Shown here one piece after another: positions 28,855-38,224 of a stretch of DNA of 64,000 nt. The DNA lies in NCBI RefSeq assembly GCF_025263265.1, contig NZ_CP079869.1, positions 3,534,001-3,598,000 of the forward strand, in the 5' to 3' direction. Both the position numbers and the translations under genes were made by a program. This DNA is from Mycobacterium sp. SMC-4 (GTDB lineage Bacteria > Actinomycetota > Actinomycetes > Mycobacteriales > Mycobacteriaceae). The notes under the pieces are model-generated. The model did no database searches, was not told the DNA's origin, and was given only the letters and a program-made list of their open reading frames with translations. Numbering within the stretch: position 1 is the first letter of the stretch; the number at the start of each line of letters is the position of its first letter.

Positions 28855-29014
28855 TGGACTTCCTCATCCCGTGCGTCGCCCGATCTTCGTCACGGGCGTT
28901 GACCGGCCAACCCTAGGAACATTCGATGCCGATCTCGTTACGTGAGCGTCAACGTCAGAAGGCACTCGTCACCGCTGCGTATCGCGGATGTGCGACGGGC
29001 CTACGCTGGACACC

Positions 29015-29095
29015 ATGCGCGCGCGCCACGACCGAGAGCCAGACGACGTCGGCGCCGTCGACCACAGCGAAGGGACCCGATCGTGGGCCGGGTGA
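29015..29095 (+). CDS. Leaderless 26-codon ORF overlapping the start of fdhD
   Basis: TACGCT, a good mycobacterial -10 box, ends 7 bases before the ATG at 29015, so the transcript probably begins at this start codon. The frame encodes an acidic/basic 26-aa peptide ([20 protein letters not shown] onward) and ends 13 nt inside fdhD. It may couple translation of fdhD or be regulatory. No family is recognised. Confidence 0.45.
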   Translation: MRARHDREPDDVGAVDHSEGTRSWAG

Positions 29096-29907
29096 CGGCG
29101 CGGCGCCGAGTCCACCACGTCAGCGCCGAGGACGCGGTGTCGCGGCCCGAGACGTTGGTGGTCGAGGAGCCCCTCGAAATCCGCGTGAACGGTGCACCGA
29201 TCACCGTGACCATGCGCACGCCGGGTTCCGACGTCGAACTGGCCCAAGGTTTTCTCTTGACGGAGGGACTCGTCGCCCGCCGCGAGGACATTCTGTCGGT
29301 GCGCTACTGCCGGGGAGCGGGCGAGGACGGGGCCAACACGTACAACGTGCTCGATGTCGCGCTGGCCCCCGATGTTGCCCCGCCCGACGTGGATCCGACA
29401 CGCAACTTCTATTCGACGTCATCCTGCGGGGTGTGCGGCAAGGCGTCGCTGGAGGCTGTTCGCCTGATCAGCAGACACGGGCCGGGTGACGACCCGTCAA
29501 CGGTCGCGGCGGAAACGCTGTCGACTCTGCCCGCCAAGCTGCGAACCCGGCAGAAGGTGTTCGCCGCGACGGGGGGACTGCACGGCGCCGCGCTGTTCAG
29601 CGTCGACGGCGCCATTCTGGCCGTCCGTGAAGACATCGGCCGGCACAATGCCGTCGACAAGGTGATCGGGTGGGCGCTCGAACAGCGTCGGATCCCACTC
29701 GGCGGCACGGTGCTGCTGGTCAGCGGGCGGGCCTCGTTCGAACTCACCCAGAAAGCGGTGATGGCCGGCATCCCGATGCTGGCCGCGGTATCAGCTCCAT
29801 CGTCGCTCGCCGTCGATCTGGCCCGCCAGTCCGGGCTGACTCTGGTGGCTTTCCTGCGCGGTGATTCGATGAATATCTACAGCCGACCGGACCGTGTGAA
29901 GAACTGA
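29083..29907 (+). CDS. fdhD: Formate dehydrogenase accessory sulfurtransferase FdhD
   Basis: 274 aa from GTG 29083, with GAAGGGA 7 bases upstream; the ORF is open 47 codons further but that part is Arg-rich and lacks similarity. [33 protein letters not shown] with the conserved CxxC (Cys 108 and 111 approximately), and [14 protein letters not shown] are diagnostic. FdhD passes sulfur from a cysteine desulfurase to the Mo-bisMGD cofactor of formate dehydrogenases. No formate dehydrogenase gene is in the window; mobA at 5639 acts in the same cofactor route. Confidence 0.93.
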   Translation: MGRVTARRRVHHVSAEDAVSRPETLVVEEPLEIRVNGAPITVTMRTPGSDVELAQGFLLTEGLVARREDILSVRYCRGAGEDGANTYNVLDVALAPDVAPPDVDPTRNFYSTSSCGVCGKASLEAVRLISRHGPGDDPSTVAAETLSTLPAKLRTRQKVFAATGGLHGAALFSVDGAILAVREDIGRHNAVDKVIGWALEQRRIPLGGTVLLVSGRASFELTQKAVMAGIPMLAAVSAPSSLAVDLARQSGLTLVAFLRGDSMNIYSRPDRVKN

Positions 29908-29991
29908 CCGTCGCTGGATGCCCGTGTTCTCCACACAATCTCCCCACCACCTCCAAGCGTCACCACCCACCGGGCGGCCAGCATCAACGGC

Positions 29992-31308
29992 ATGCCCAGC
30001 ATCCTCATTGCCTCCTGCCCTCCCATCGGCCACATCGCGCCGCTGCTGACCGTCGCCCGCGGCCTCGTCGCCCGTGGTGACCGTGTGTGCGTGCTGACCA
30101 GCGCGCGCCATGCCGACAAGATCCGGGCCGTCGGCGCCGAGCCGCGATCGCTTCCCTCCGGAGCTGACTACGACGATTCATCGCTGGACAGCGACCTGCC
30201 CGGGCGGGCGCAAACGTCGGGCATCGCTCGGATCAACTTCGACGTCGAACATGTCTTCGTCCGACCACTGCCCCACCAGCACAACGCGCTGCTGGGGCTG
30301 TTGGCGGCCGACGATTTCGACGCCGTTCTCACCGACGGGTTCTTCCTCGGCATCTTGCCGTTGCTGCTTGATGAGTCGACGCCGCGCCCACCGATCCTGT
30401 CGTACTCGACCACACCGCTGTTCCTGACCAGTCGGGACACTGCCCCTGGGGGCCCGGGAATCACTCCGATGGCGGGCCCGATCGGCCGGCTGCGCAACCG
30501 GTTCCTCACGCTGGTCACCCAGCGCCTCCTGCTGCGGCCGGCCCACCGGGCCGCCAACCGTGCGCTGGAAGCTTTGGGACAGCCTGCACTGCCGGTCTTC
30601 GTCCTGGACTGCGCGACGCTGGCCGACCGCATGATCGTCCCCACCGTGCCGGAATTCGAATACCACCGCAGCGACCTGCCCGCACACGTCCGATTTGTCG
30701 GCGCCGTCACGCCGGTGCCCACCCGGGATTTCTTGCCACCGCCGTGGTGGTCCGAACTCGGCGAACCGCGGCCCGTCGTGCACGTCACGCAGGGCACGGT
30801 CGACAATGCAGATCTGAGACGGCTGATCGAACCCACGATCGAGGCCCTAGCCGACGAAGACGTCACCGTCGTGGTCACCACCGGGGGGCGGCCGTTGTCG
30901 CAGCTGCCGGCATCGTTGCCGACGAACGTCTTTGCAGCCGAGTTCATACCGCACGATGTCCTGTTGCCGTTGGTGGACGTCATGGTGACCAACGGCGGGT
31001 ACGGCGCCGTGCAGCGCGCGCTGGCCAGCGGTGTGCCCCTCGTGGTGGCCGGCCGGACCGAGGACAAGCCCGAGGTCGCCGCCCGCGTCGAGTATTTCGG
31101 CGCAGGACTGAATCTGCGCACGGGTACACCGACGGCCGAACAGGTGCGTCGTGCGGTCAACGAGGTTCTGCGGGACCCGCGATATCGCGCCCACGCACGA
31201 CACCTGCAACGCGCCAATGCGCGACGGGACAGCGCGGCTGACATTGCCACGGTCCTCGACGAGGCGATTGCCGAGCAGCCGCAACGCAAGCAGACAGCCC
31301 GCCGTTGA
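29992..31308 (+). CDS. GT-B glycosyltransferase, UGT/MGT-like
   Basis: 438 aa. The N-terminal PPIGHIAPLLTVARGLVARG is the acceptor-domain signature of macrolide-type glycosyltransferases, and the C-terminal IPHDVLLPLVDVMVTNGGYG and ALASGVPLVV segment is the nucleotide-sugar-binding motif. Such enzymes glycosylate small lipophilic molecules; in mycobacteria related enzymes act on phenolic glycolipids and glycopeptidolipids. No partner biosynthetic genes are near, so the acceptor is unknown. Confidence 0.85.
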   Translation: MPSILIASCPPIGHIAPLLTVARGLVARGDRVCVLTSARHADKIRAVGAEPRSLPSGADYDDSSLDSDLPGRAQTSGIARINFDVEHVFVRPLPHQHNALLGLLAADDFDAVLTDGFFLGILPLLLDESTPRPPILSYSTTPLFLTSRDTAPGGPGITPMAGPIGRLRNRFLTLVTQRLLLRPAHRAANRALEALGQPALPVFVLDCATLADRMIVPTVPEFEYHRSDLPAHVRFVGAVTPVPTRDFLPPPWWSELGEPRPVVHVTQGTVDNADLRRLIEPTIEALADEDVTVVVTTGGRPLSQLPASLPTNVFAAEFIPHDVLLPLVDVMVTNGGYGAVQRALASGVPLVVAGRTEDKPEVAARVEYFGAGLNLRTGTPTAEQVRRAVNEVLRDPRYRAHARHLQRANARRDSAADIATVLDEAIAEQPQRKQTARR

Positions 31309-31333
31309 CTGCGCACCTCATCGGGGTGATGCG

Positions 31334-31534
31334 ATGAACCCCTGCACCGATCCCCACTGCCCGCCGATGCGTGAGCGACTCGGGAAACCGCGGAGTCGGC
31401 TACCGGTGGCCATTGCCGCGACGACCAGAAAGCTCGACGTCGGGGCTGCACACGCGGGTTCCTCGGCGTTGCCGCAATCCTGTTGCGGGGTCCAGCCGGC
31501 GCCGGGAGTCACCGACCACCGAGCTGACGACTGA
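31334..31534 (+). CDS. Possible small cysteine-containing protein of 66 aa
   Basis: Frame MNPCTDPHCPPMRERL...SCCGV... from ATG 31334. Four cysteines occur in two pairs, which could bind metal, but the ribosome-binding site is weak and no family is recognised. It fills the gap between the glycosyltransferase and the convergent clpX. Confidence 0.3.
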   Translation: MNPCTDPHCPPMRERLGKPRSRLPVAIAATTRKLDVGAAHAGSSALPQSCCGVQPAPGVTDHRADD

Positions 31535-31565
31535 GCGCCGCTCAGGCACTCGCGTCGAGCGAACG

Positions 31566-32846
31566 CTAAGCCGACTTCTCGCGGCGCTCGTTGCGCGGGG
31601 GCTTGCGCGGCACGATGGTCGGCAGCACGTTGTCTTCGACGGTCTCCTTGGTGACGACGACCTTGGCGACGTCGTCACGGCTGGGGATGTCGTACATCAC
31701 CGGGAGCAGAACTTCCTCCATGATGGCCCGCAGACCACGAGCGCCGGTGCCGCGGTGGATCGCTTGGTCGGCGATCGCTTCCAGCGCGTCTTCGGCGAAC
31801 TCCAGCTCCACACCGTCCATCTCGAACAGTCGGGTGTACTGCTTGACCAACGCGTTCTTCGGCTCCGAGAGGATCTTGACCAGCGAATCCTTGTCCAGGT
31901 TGGTCACCGACGCCACCACCGGCAGACGACCGATGAACTCGGGGATGAGTCCGAATTTGATCAGATCCTCGGGCATGACCTCGGCGAAATGGTCCTGGGT
32001 GTCGATGTCGGCCTTGGAGTGCACCTCGGCGCCGAAGCCGAGCCCGCGCTTGCCTACCCGGTCGGAGACGATCTTCTCCAAGCCGGCGAACGCGCCCGCC
32101 ACGATGAACAACACGTTGGTGGTGTCGATCTGGATGAACTCCTGGTGCGGATGCTTGCGCCCGCCCTGCGGAGGCACCGAGGCCTGGGTGCCCTCGAGGA
32201 TCTTCAGCAGCGCCTGCTGGACACCCTCGCCGGACACATCGCGGGTGATCGAGGGGTTCTCGCTCTTGCGCGCGATCTTGTCGACCTCGTCGATGTAGAT
32301 GATGCCGGTCTCGGCACGCTTGACGTCGTAGTCGGCAGCCTGGATCAGCTTGAGCAGGATGTTCTCCACGTCCTCACCGACGTAACCGGCCTCGGTGAGT
32401 GCCGTCGCATCCGCGATGGCGAACGGGACATTGAGCATCTTGGCCAGCGTCTGCGCCAGGTAGGTCTTTCCGCAGCCGGTCGGTCCGAGCATCAGGATGT
32501 TGGACTTGGCCAGCTCGACGGGCTCGGCCCGTGAATCGCGGCTCTTCTCCCCCGCCTGGATGCGCTTGTAATGGTTGTAGACCGCCACCGCCAGGGTGCG
32601 CTTGGCCGTGTCCTGGCCGATGACATAACCCTCGAGGAAATCCCGGATCTCGGCCGGCTTGGGCAACTCGTCGAGCTTGACGTCGTCAGCGTCGGCCAGT
32701 TCCTCTTCGATGATCTCGTTGCACAGGTCGATGCACTCGTCGCAGATATAGACGCCGGGTCCGGCGATGAGCTTCTTCACCTGCTTCTGGCTCTTGCCGC
32801 AGAACGAGCACTTCAGCAGGTCGCCGCCATCTCCAATGCGTGCCAT
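31566..32846 (-). CDS. clpX: ATP-dependent Clp protease ATP-binding subunit ClpX
   Basis: 426 aa. N-terminal zinc-binding domain with CSFCGKSQ and CDECIDLC, Walker [13 protein letters not shown] near 125, Walker [11 protein letters not shown], then the sensor-2/C-domain. The unfoldase feeds substrates to ClpP1P2, whose genes are 1.1 kb upstream on the same strand, separated by a secreted-protein gene and a divergent flavin oxidoreductase. Orthologue of Rv2457c. Confidence 0.97.
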   Translation of the reverse strand: MARIGDGGDLLKCSFCGKSQKQVKKLIAGPGVYICDECIDLCNEIIEEELADADDVKLDELPKPAEIRDFLEGYVIGQDTAKRTLAVAVYNHYKRIQAGEKSRDSRAEPVELAKSNILMLGPTGCGKTYLAQTLAKMLNVPFAIADATALTEAGYVGEDVENILLKLIQAADYDVKRAETGIIYIDEVDKIARKSENPSITRDVSGEGVQQALLKILEGTQASVPPQGGRKHPHQEFIQIDTTNVLFIVAGAFAGLEKIVSDRVGKRGLGFGAEVHSKADIDTQDHFAEVMPEDLIKFGLIPEFIGRLPVVASVTNLDKDSLVKILSEPKNALVKQYTRLFEMDGVELEFAEDALEAIADQAIHRGTGARGLRAIMEEVLLPVMYDIPSRDDVAKVVVTKETVEDNVLPTIVPRKPPRNERREKSA

Positions 32847-33134
32847 GGTGCCGGGGTCCTACTTCCTGTCGCCGTCGATGGTCGGGTCGGTGGGGTGCAC
32901 CGGGACCGTGAGGTGTAAAGCCGACGCTACCCGCTGTCTCCGTCGCTGTGCGACCGATAAGGCCGAATCGCGTCGGTGGTATTCACCTGTGGTTGCGACA
33001 ACATATCGCCTGACCCACCCGAGATGGCCACGGAACGCGCCACCGTGTCTCTGGCGTGTCGCCGCCGTTACCCGACCGAGAATACCCAAGGCGCGGCAAC
33101 GATCCGGCCCGAGTCCCGTGACCTGCGACGACCG

Positions 33135-33419
33135 TCAGCGCGGGCCGGGACCAACCGGGCCCGGCCCGACTGGCCCCGGACCCACGGGGCCCGGACCGAC
33201 CGGACCGACCACGCCACCGACCCCGACCGGCCCGGCGGGTCCGACCACCGGGTTGGGCGGGTTGACGTACACGTCCACATCGACGCATGCCGCCATCGGG
33301 ACACTCCAGTAGGTGCCCTCCGGACACTCCGGCTGCGCCTGGACGGCCGGCGCCAGCTGGATGGCTGCCCCCAGCGCCGCGGCCGACAGCGCGACGATCG
33401 CGGTTCGATGGCTTCTCAT
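33135..33419 (-). CDS. Small secreted protein with collagen-like GPVGP repeats
   Basis: 94 aa from ATG 33419, preceded by AAGGGGG. A signal peptide (MRSHRTAIVALSAAALGAAI, cleaved after VQAQ) leads into a short domain with two cysteines (PECPEGTYWSVPMAACVDVD), then a Pro/Gly/Val tail with four units of VGPGP. The Cys-domain plus low-complexity tail is a layout seen in several small mycobacterial exported proteins of unknown function. The open frame upstream of the signal peptide is antisense to the neighbouring gene and rejected. Confidence 0.75.
   Translation of the reverse strand: MRSHRTAIVALSAAALGAAIQLAPAVQAQPECPEGTYWSVPMAACVDVDVYVNPPNPVVGPAGPVGVGGVVGPVGPGPVGPGPVGPGPVGPGPR
33141..33200. 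repeat. Four imperfect 15-bp repeats encoding VGPGP
   Basis: Four 15-bp units differing at third codon positions encode (VGPGP)4 on the minus strand. The silent divergence between copies argues that the protein sequence is under selection rather than the repeat being a recent slippage product. Confidence 0.85.
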
Positions 33420-33530
33420 GGCGCCCCCTTGATAACTGACGTCTACGTCGATACCAGCGTGACATGGATGCATGTGTCCTCGCCCCGATTCGGCAACTTT
33501 GCCAGCCGGAGACTCTCGTAGGCTCTGGAC

Positions 33531-33974
33531 ATGACCACGCTTGCCGAGGCGTTTGCGCTGGGCGCCGAGGACAACGGCCTGGCCGTGGTATCGACGCTGC
33601 GCGCGGACCACACCATCCAGTCGTCGCTGATCAACGCCGGGCCGCTACCGCACCCGGGCACCGGACAGGCGGTACTCGGATTCGTCACCTATGGCCGGGT
33701 CAAGCTGACCAACCTGCGGTCCCGGCCGCAGATCACGGCCACGTTCCGCAGGGGCTGGCAGTGGGCCGCCGTCGAAGGCACCGCGGAGCTGGCCGGCCCC
33801 GACGACCGGCAGCCCTGGCTGGCCTCCGACGAAGCGCTGGCGGGCCTGTTGCGGGACATCTTCACTGCAGCGGGCGGGACGCACGACGACTGGGACACCT
33901 ACGACCGGGTGATGCGCGAGCAGCGACGCACCGCCGTGCTGATCACCCCGACGTGGATCTACAGCAACGGCTGA
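33531..33974 (+). CDS. PPOX-class F420- or flavin-dependent oxidoreductase
   Basis: 147 aa. The split-barrel pyridoxamine-phosphate-oxidase-like fold is suggested by LAVVSTLRADHTIQSSLINAG, VLGFVTYGRVKLTNLRSRP and a C-terminal VLITPTWIYSNG. Mycobacteria have many such proteins that use F420 to reduce small substrates. The cofactor and substrate cannot be decided from sequence. It lies divergent from the secreted protein and convergent with clpP2. Confidence 0.82.
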   Translation: MTTLAEAFALGAEDNGLAVVSTLRADHTIQSSLINAGPLPHPGTGQAVLGFVTYGRVKLTNLRSRPQITATFRRGWQWAAVEGTAELAGPDDRQPWLASDEALAGLLRDIFTAAGGTHDDWDTYDRVMREQRRTAVLITPTWIYSNG

Positions 33975-33982
33975 GCTGGGCG

Positions 33983-34618
33983 TCAGGCTTTCTGAGCGGA
34001 CAGCTTGCGGTACTCCAGCACCGTGTCGATGATTCCGTAGTCCTTGGCCGCCTCGGCGGTCAGGATCTTGTCGCGGTCGGTGTCCTTGCGGATGACCGCG
34101 GCATCCTTGCCGGTGTGACGCGCCAGTGTCTCCTCCATCAGCGTGCGCATCCGTTCGATCTCCGCGGCCTGAATCTCCAGGTCGGAGAACTGGCCCTGGA
34201 TCACGCCGCCCAGCGCGGGCTGATGGATGAGGATGCGCGCGTTGGGCAGCGCCAGCCGCTTACCCGGGGTGCCGGCCGCCAGCAGCACCGCCGCGGCTGA
34301 GGCAGCCTGCCCGAGGCACACCGTCTGGATGTCGGCACGCACGTACTGCATGGTGTCGTAGATCGCCATCAGGCTGGTGAACGAGCCGCCGGGCGAGTTG
34401 ATGTACATCGTGATGTCGCGGTCGGGATCCAGCGACTCCAACACCAGCAGCTGGGCCATGATGTCGTTGGCCGATGCGTCGTCGACCTGCACCCCGAGGA
34501 AGATGATGCGTTCCTCGAACAGCTTGTTGTACGGGTTGGATTCCTTGACGCCGAAACTCGAGTGCTCGATGAACGACGGCAGGATGTAGCGCGCTTGAGG
34601 CTGCGTGTTCGGGTTCAT
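33983..34618 (-). CDS. clpP2: ATP-dependent Clp protease proteolytic subunit ClpP2
   Basis: 211 aa. Catalytic Ser in [13 protein letters not shown] (about 110), His in [12 protein letters not shown] (about 135) and a following Asp. In mycobacteria ClpP1 and ClpP2 assemble as a mixed double ring and both are essential. The ATG overlaps the clpP1 stop by 4 bp, which fits stoichiometric synthesis. Orthologue of Rv2460c. Confidence 0.97.
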   Translation of the reverse strand: MNPNTQPQARYILPSFIEHSSFGVKESNPYNKLFEERIIFLGVQVDDASANDIMAQLLVLESLDPDRDITMYINSPGGSFTSLMAIYDTMQYVRADIQTVCLGQAASAAAVLLAAGTPGKRLALPNARILIHQPALGGVIQGQFSDLEIQAAEIERMRTLMEETLARHTGKDAAVIRKDTDRDKILTAEAAKDYGIIDTVLEYRKLSAQKA

Positions 34619-35226
34619 TTGTCGAGTCCTGCTCCTGGTCCTGAGCCGTTGATGGTGACGCTGGTGATGATGTGGTCGACAAAGCCGTACTCGAGCGCTT
34701 CCTGGGCCGTGAACCAGCGGTCGCGGTCGGAGTCGGCTTCGATCCGCTCGATCGTCTGTCCGGTGAACTCGGCGTTCAGCCGGAACATCTCCTTCTTGAT
34801 CGACGCGAACTGCTCGGCCTGGATCGCGATATCCGCCGCACCACCGGTGATCCCACCGAGGGGTTGGTGCATCAGAATGCGCGCGTGCGGCAGCGCGTAC
34901 CGCTTACCCTTGGTGCCCGCGGCGAGCAGGAACTCGCCCATCGACGCTGCCATACCCATCGCGTAGGTGGCCACGTCGCACGGTGCGAGCACCATCGTGT
35001 CGTAGATCGCCATGCCGGCACTGATCGAGCCACCGGGTGAGTTGATGTAGAGGTGGATGTCCTTGGTCGGATCCTCGGCCGACAACAGGAGGATCTGCGC
35101 GCAGATGCGGTTCGCGATGTCGTCGTCGACCTGGGAGCCCAGGAAAATGATCCGCTCGGCCAGCAACCGCTCATACACCGAGTCGACAAGGTTGAGGCCC
35201 GATGAGGCGCCACGCATGTCAGTCAC
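34615..35226 (-). CDS. clpP1: ATP-dependent Clp protease proteolytic subunit ClpP1
   Basis: 203 aa from GTG 35226 (VTDMRG), with AGCAGG about 9 bases upstream; ATG three codons later is an alternative, and the frame is open 20 codons further upstream. Catalytic Ser in [14 protein letters not shown], His in ILMHQPLGG. First gene of the clpP1P2 operon, behind a candidate ClgR box. Orthologue of Rv2461c. Confidence 0.96.
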   Translation of the reverse strand: MTDMRGASSGLNLVDSVYERLLAERIIFLGSQVDDDIANRICAQILLLSAEDPTKDIHLYINSPGGSISAGMAIYDTMVLAPCDVATYAMGMAASMGEFLLAAGTKGKRYALPHARILMHQPLGGITGGAADIAIQAEQFASIKKEMFRLNAEFTGQTIERIEADSDRDRWFTAQEALEYGFVDHIITSVTINGSGPGAGLDK

Positions 35227-35328
35227 GACTGGATACCTGCTTTCTATGTCTACTTCCGACGCGGTGACCGGTCTTATGAAAGACACTAACGAACCCGCCC
35301 CGCCCGGGAGTCCCCAGACGGCGCGCGT

Positions 35329-35340
35329 TCGCTCACAGCA
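35329..35340. promoter_or_regulatory. Candidate ClgR box upstream of clpP1P2
   Basis: TCGCTCACAGCA matches 11 of 12 positions of the core WCGCYNANRGCG that I recall for the actinobacterial Clp regulator ClgR. It lies about 100 bp upstream of the clpP1 start, right after the tig stop codon. ClgR is known to activate clpP1P2 in mycobacteria; binding here is inferred. Confidence 0.45.
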
Positions 35341-36771
35341 TCACTTGGTGTCGTCGTCTGCCGCGGTGTCCTCGGCGGGTGTCTCCTCGACGGCGTCCTC
35401 GGCGACATCCTCGGTGGTGGCCTCTTCACCAGCGGCCTCACCCTGCTCGCCGGAGGGACCGAAGAACTCGGCGGTGTCGATCTCGTTGCCGTCGGTGTCG
35501 GTGACGGTCGCCCCGTGCACCACGGCCGCGACGGTCAGACCGCGCCGCACGTCGGCGAACATCGCCGGCAGCTGGTTGTTCTGCTGGAGCACCTGCAGCA
35601 GCTGCTGAGGCTCCAAGCCGTACTGGCGCGACATCAGCACCAGACGCTCGGTCAGGTCGTTCTGGCCGACCTGGATGTCGAGCTTGTCGGCGATCGCGTC
35701 CATCAGAAGCTGCGTCTTGATCGCCTTCTCGGCGTTGGCGCGGTTGTCGGTGTCGAATTCGTCGCGGCTGCTGCCCTGCTCGGCAAGCGCCTCGGCGAAC
35801 TTCTCTTCGTCGTGGTCAAGCGGGTGGATCGCATTGTGCAGCGTGTCGTCGACCTGGGCCTGCACCACCTTCTCCGGCAGCGGGACCTCAGTCTGGGCCA
35901 GCAGTTCCTCGATGGCCTTGTCGCGGATCTGCTCAGCCTGCTCGACCCGCTTGACGTTGCCGACCTTCTCCCGCAGGTCGGCCTTCAGCTCCTCGATGGT
36001 GTCGAATTCACTTGCCAGCTGCGCGAATTCGTCGTCGAGCTCGGGAAGTTCGCGCACCTTGACCGACCGGACGGTGACGGTGACCTCTGCCTCGCGCCCG
36101 GCATGCTCGCCGGCGACGAGCGTGGTGGTGAACACCTTGCTCTCGTCTTCTTTGAGGCCGACGATCGCGTCGTCGAGGCCGTCGATCAACTGACCGGAGC
36201 CGACCTCGTGGGACAGGCCCTCGGTCGCGGCCTCCGGGACGTCCTGACCGTCGACGGTCGCCGACAGGTCGATCGAGACGAAGTCACCGTTCTCGGCGGC
36301 GCGGTCGACCCCGGTCAAGGTGCCGAAGCGCTTCCGCAGCGACTCCAGTTCGGCGTCGACGTCCTCGTCGGCGATGCTGATCGGGTCGACGGTGATCGTC
36401 AGGGCCGCCAGATCCGGCAGCTCGATCTCGGGCCGGATGTCGACCTCGGCGGTGAACACCAGCTCCTCGTTGTCCTCGAGTTTGGTGATCTCGATCTCGG
36501 GCTGGCCCAGCGGTTGCAGCGACGATGAGGCCACCGCCTCGCTGTAGCGGCCGGGCAGCGCGTCGTTGACGACCTGCTCCAGCACAGCGCCGCGACCGAC
36601 GCGGGCCTCCAGCAGCTTGCGCGGCGCCTTGCCCGGGCGGAACCCGGGCATCCGCACCTGCTTGGCGAGCTGCTTGAACGCCTGGTCGATCTCTGGTTCG
36701 AGCTCGGTGAAGGGCACCTCCACGTTGATGCGAACCCGGGTCGGGCTCAACTTCTCGACGGTGCTCTTCAC
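35341..36771 (-). CDS. tig: Trigger factor, ribosome-associated chaperone and prolyl isomerase
   Basis: 476 aa. The N-terminal ribosome-binding signature [19 protein letters not shown] (residues 42-60) is clear, followed by the FKBP-type domain ([11 protein letters not shown]), the helical C-domain, and a mycobacterial acidic C-terminal tail rich in Glu/Asp/Ala. It binds nascent chains at the tunnel exit. It sits directly upstream of clpP1P2 on the same strand, as in M. tuberculosis (Rv2462c). Confidence 0.97.
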   Translation of the reverse strand: MKSTVEKLSPTRVRINVEVPFTELEPEIDQAFKQLAKQVRMPGFRPGKAPRKLLEARVGRGAVLEQVVNDALPGRYSEAVASSSLQPLGQPEIEITKLEDNEELVFTAEVDIRPEIELPDLAALTITVDPISIADEDVDAELESLRKRFGTLTGVDRAAENGDFVSIDLSATVDGQDVPEAATEGLSHEVGSGQLIDGLDDAIVGLKEDESKVFTTTLVAGEHAGREAEVTVTVRSVKVRELPELDDEFAQLASEFDTIEELKADLREKVGNVKRVEQAEQIRDKAIEELLAQTEVPLPEKVVQAQVDDTLHNAIHPLDHDEEKFAEALAEQGSSRDEFDTDNRANAEKAIKTQLLMDAIADKLDIQVGQNDLTERLVLMSRQYGLEPQQLLQVLQQNNQLPAMFADVRRGLTVAAVVHGATVTDTDGNEIDTAEFFGPSGEQGEAAGEEATTEDVAEDAVEETPAEDTAADDDTK

Positions 36772-36814
36772 GTTGCTTGCTCCTCTATTGCCTGTTGCCG
36801 TACGGATAGGTGTC

Positions 36815-36893
<79 letters not shown>

Positions 36894-37038
36894 GTCGTCG
36901 CTGTGCACAGCGCCAGACCACCGGCGATACTACGGCCTGACCACCGCGAAGCCATATCCAGCCGGGTGGGTGACCTCGACTGGATTTGAGTTGGGTCGGC
37001 CCGGTACAGTCTGCCGGTACTGTCGACAGGCAGCGCAT

Positions 37039-37109
37039 GCGGGCGTAGCTCAATGGTAGAGCCCTAGTCTTCCAAACTAGCTACGCGGGTTCGATTCCCG
37101 TCGCCCGCT
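37039..37109 (+). tRNA. tRNA-Gly (anticodon TCC)
   Basis: Complete cloverleaf: acceptor GCGGGCG/CGCCCGC, D-arm GCTC/GAGC, anticodon stem CTAGT/ACTAG with loop CTTCCAA (anticodon TCC), T-arm GCGGG-TTCGATT-CCCGT, discriminator T. CCA is encoded at 37110-37112. It is divergent from tRNA-Pro. Confidence 0.97.
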
Positions 37110-37141
37110 CCACACCGACCAGGACTTTCGTCGGCGAACGC

Positions 37142-38101
37142 TCAGGTGGTGGCGCCGACGTTGAGCACCGGGTTGGTCGGCGAATCACTGGCGATCACCG
37201 TCATCAGGTTTGCCGCGAAACTGGCCCGCCGGTCGTGATCGAGCGGCACCGCGTCGTCGCTGTCGCTGCCCTGCTCCAGTGCGCTCAGTGCGTGACGCAC
37301 CATGCCGACAGCACCTTCGACGATCTTCCTGCGGCCCGCCACGATGGCCGCCGCCTGCTGGCGGCGCAGCATCGCCTCGGCGACCTCGGCGGCATAACTC
37401 AGATCCGTCACCCGCGCCTCCAGCACCCGCACCCCTGCGGCGTCGGCCCGTTCCTGGAGCTCATCGAGCAGACTCTCGTTGACCTGGGCCGGCTCACCGA
37501 TCAACGTGGTGCGGTTGTCATCCTCGAACGACTCGTAGGGGTAGGCGCGGGCCATCTGGCGCACTGCGGATTCAGATTGCACGTGCACGTAGTCGATGAA
37601 GTGGTCGACACCGAAGGACGCCCGAGCGGTATCGACCACCTGCCACACCACCACGGCAGCGATGTGGATCGGATTTCCGTTGGCGTCGTTGACTTTCGAC
37701 GATGTGGTGTTGAAGTTGCGGACACGCAGCGAAATCTTCGCACCGCTGTACAACGGGTTGGCAATACGCAACCCGTTGCCGCGGTCGGTGCCCCGGTAGG
37801 CCCCGAAGAAGGTCAGCACGGCGGCCTGGTTCGGTGCCAGGGTGTAGAAGCTGGCCAGAATGACCAGGAAAGTCACCGCGATCACCGTGGTGACCAGCCA
37901 CCAGCCCTGCCATCCGGTCTGCTGGGCGGCGATCACGCTGAGCACGCCCAGCACTGCAAGCACGAACTCGACCACCAAGAACGGCACCCCGGAGATGGCG
38001 CGGGCCGGCCGTTCGGTGAGATCTGGGTCAGCGGGCTGCTCGGCTCGGGTCTTGCCGTCGGCCACGGGCGCTGACGTCGGTCGCTGGTCGACCATGGTCA
38101 T
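37142..38101 (-). CDS. SPFH-domain (stomatin/prohibitin-like) membrane protein
   Basis: 319 aa from ATG 38101, with GGAGG 9 bases upstream (the frame is open 16 codons further). A Pro/Ala-rich cytoplasmic N-terminus is followed by two transmembrane segments (FLVVEFVLAVLGVLSVIAA and WWLVTTVIAVTFLVILASFY), then the SPFH domain (LAPNQAAVLTFFGAYRGTDR) and a coiled-coil region with ERADAAGVRVLEARVTDLSY and MLRRQQAAAIVAGRRKIVEG. Such proteins form membrane microdomain scaffolds. No particular partner is indicated. Confidence 0.88.
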   Translation of the reverse strand: MTMVDQRPTSAPVADGKTRAEQPADPDLTERPARAISGVPFLVVEFVLAVLGVLSVIAAQQTGWQGWWLVTTVIAVTFLVILASFYTLAPNQAAVLTFFGAYRGTDRGNGLRIANPLYSGAKISLRVRNFNTTSSKVNDANGNPIHIAAVVVWQVVDTARASFGVDHFIDYVHVQSESAVRQMARAYPYESFEDDNRTTLIGEPAQVNESLLDELQERADAAGVRVLEARVTDLSYAAEVAEAMLRRQQAAAIVAGRRKIVEGAVGMVRHALSALEQGSDSDDAVPLDHDRRASFAANLMTVIASDSPTNPVLNVGATT

Positions 38102-38224
38102 GGTCGGACACCTCCGGTGGTTGGTCGGTTGCATGTTCTGCGGTCGCATACCCGATCGCTACACCGCGACACGTCTGAGACCAACTCCGCGACGCACCCG
38201 TCCGGGCGTGGAATCGTGGCTGAC

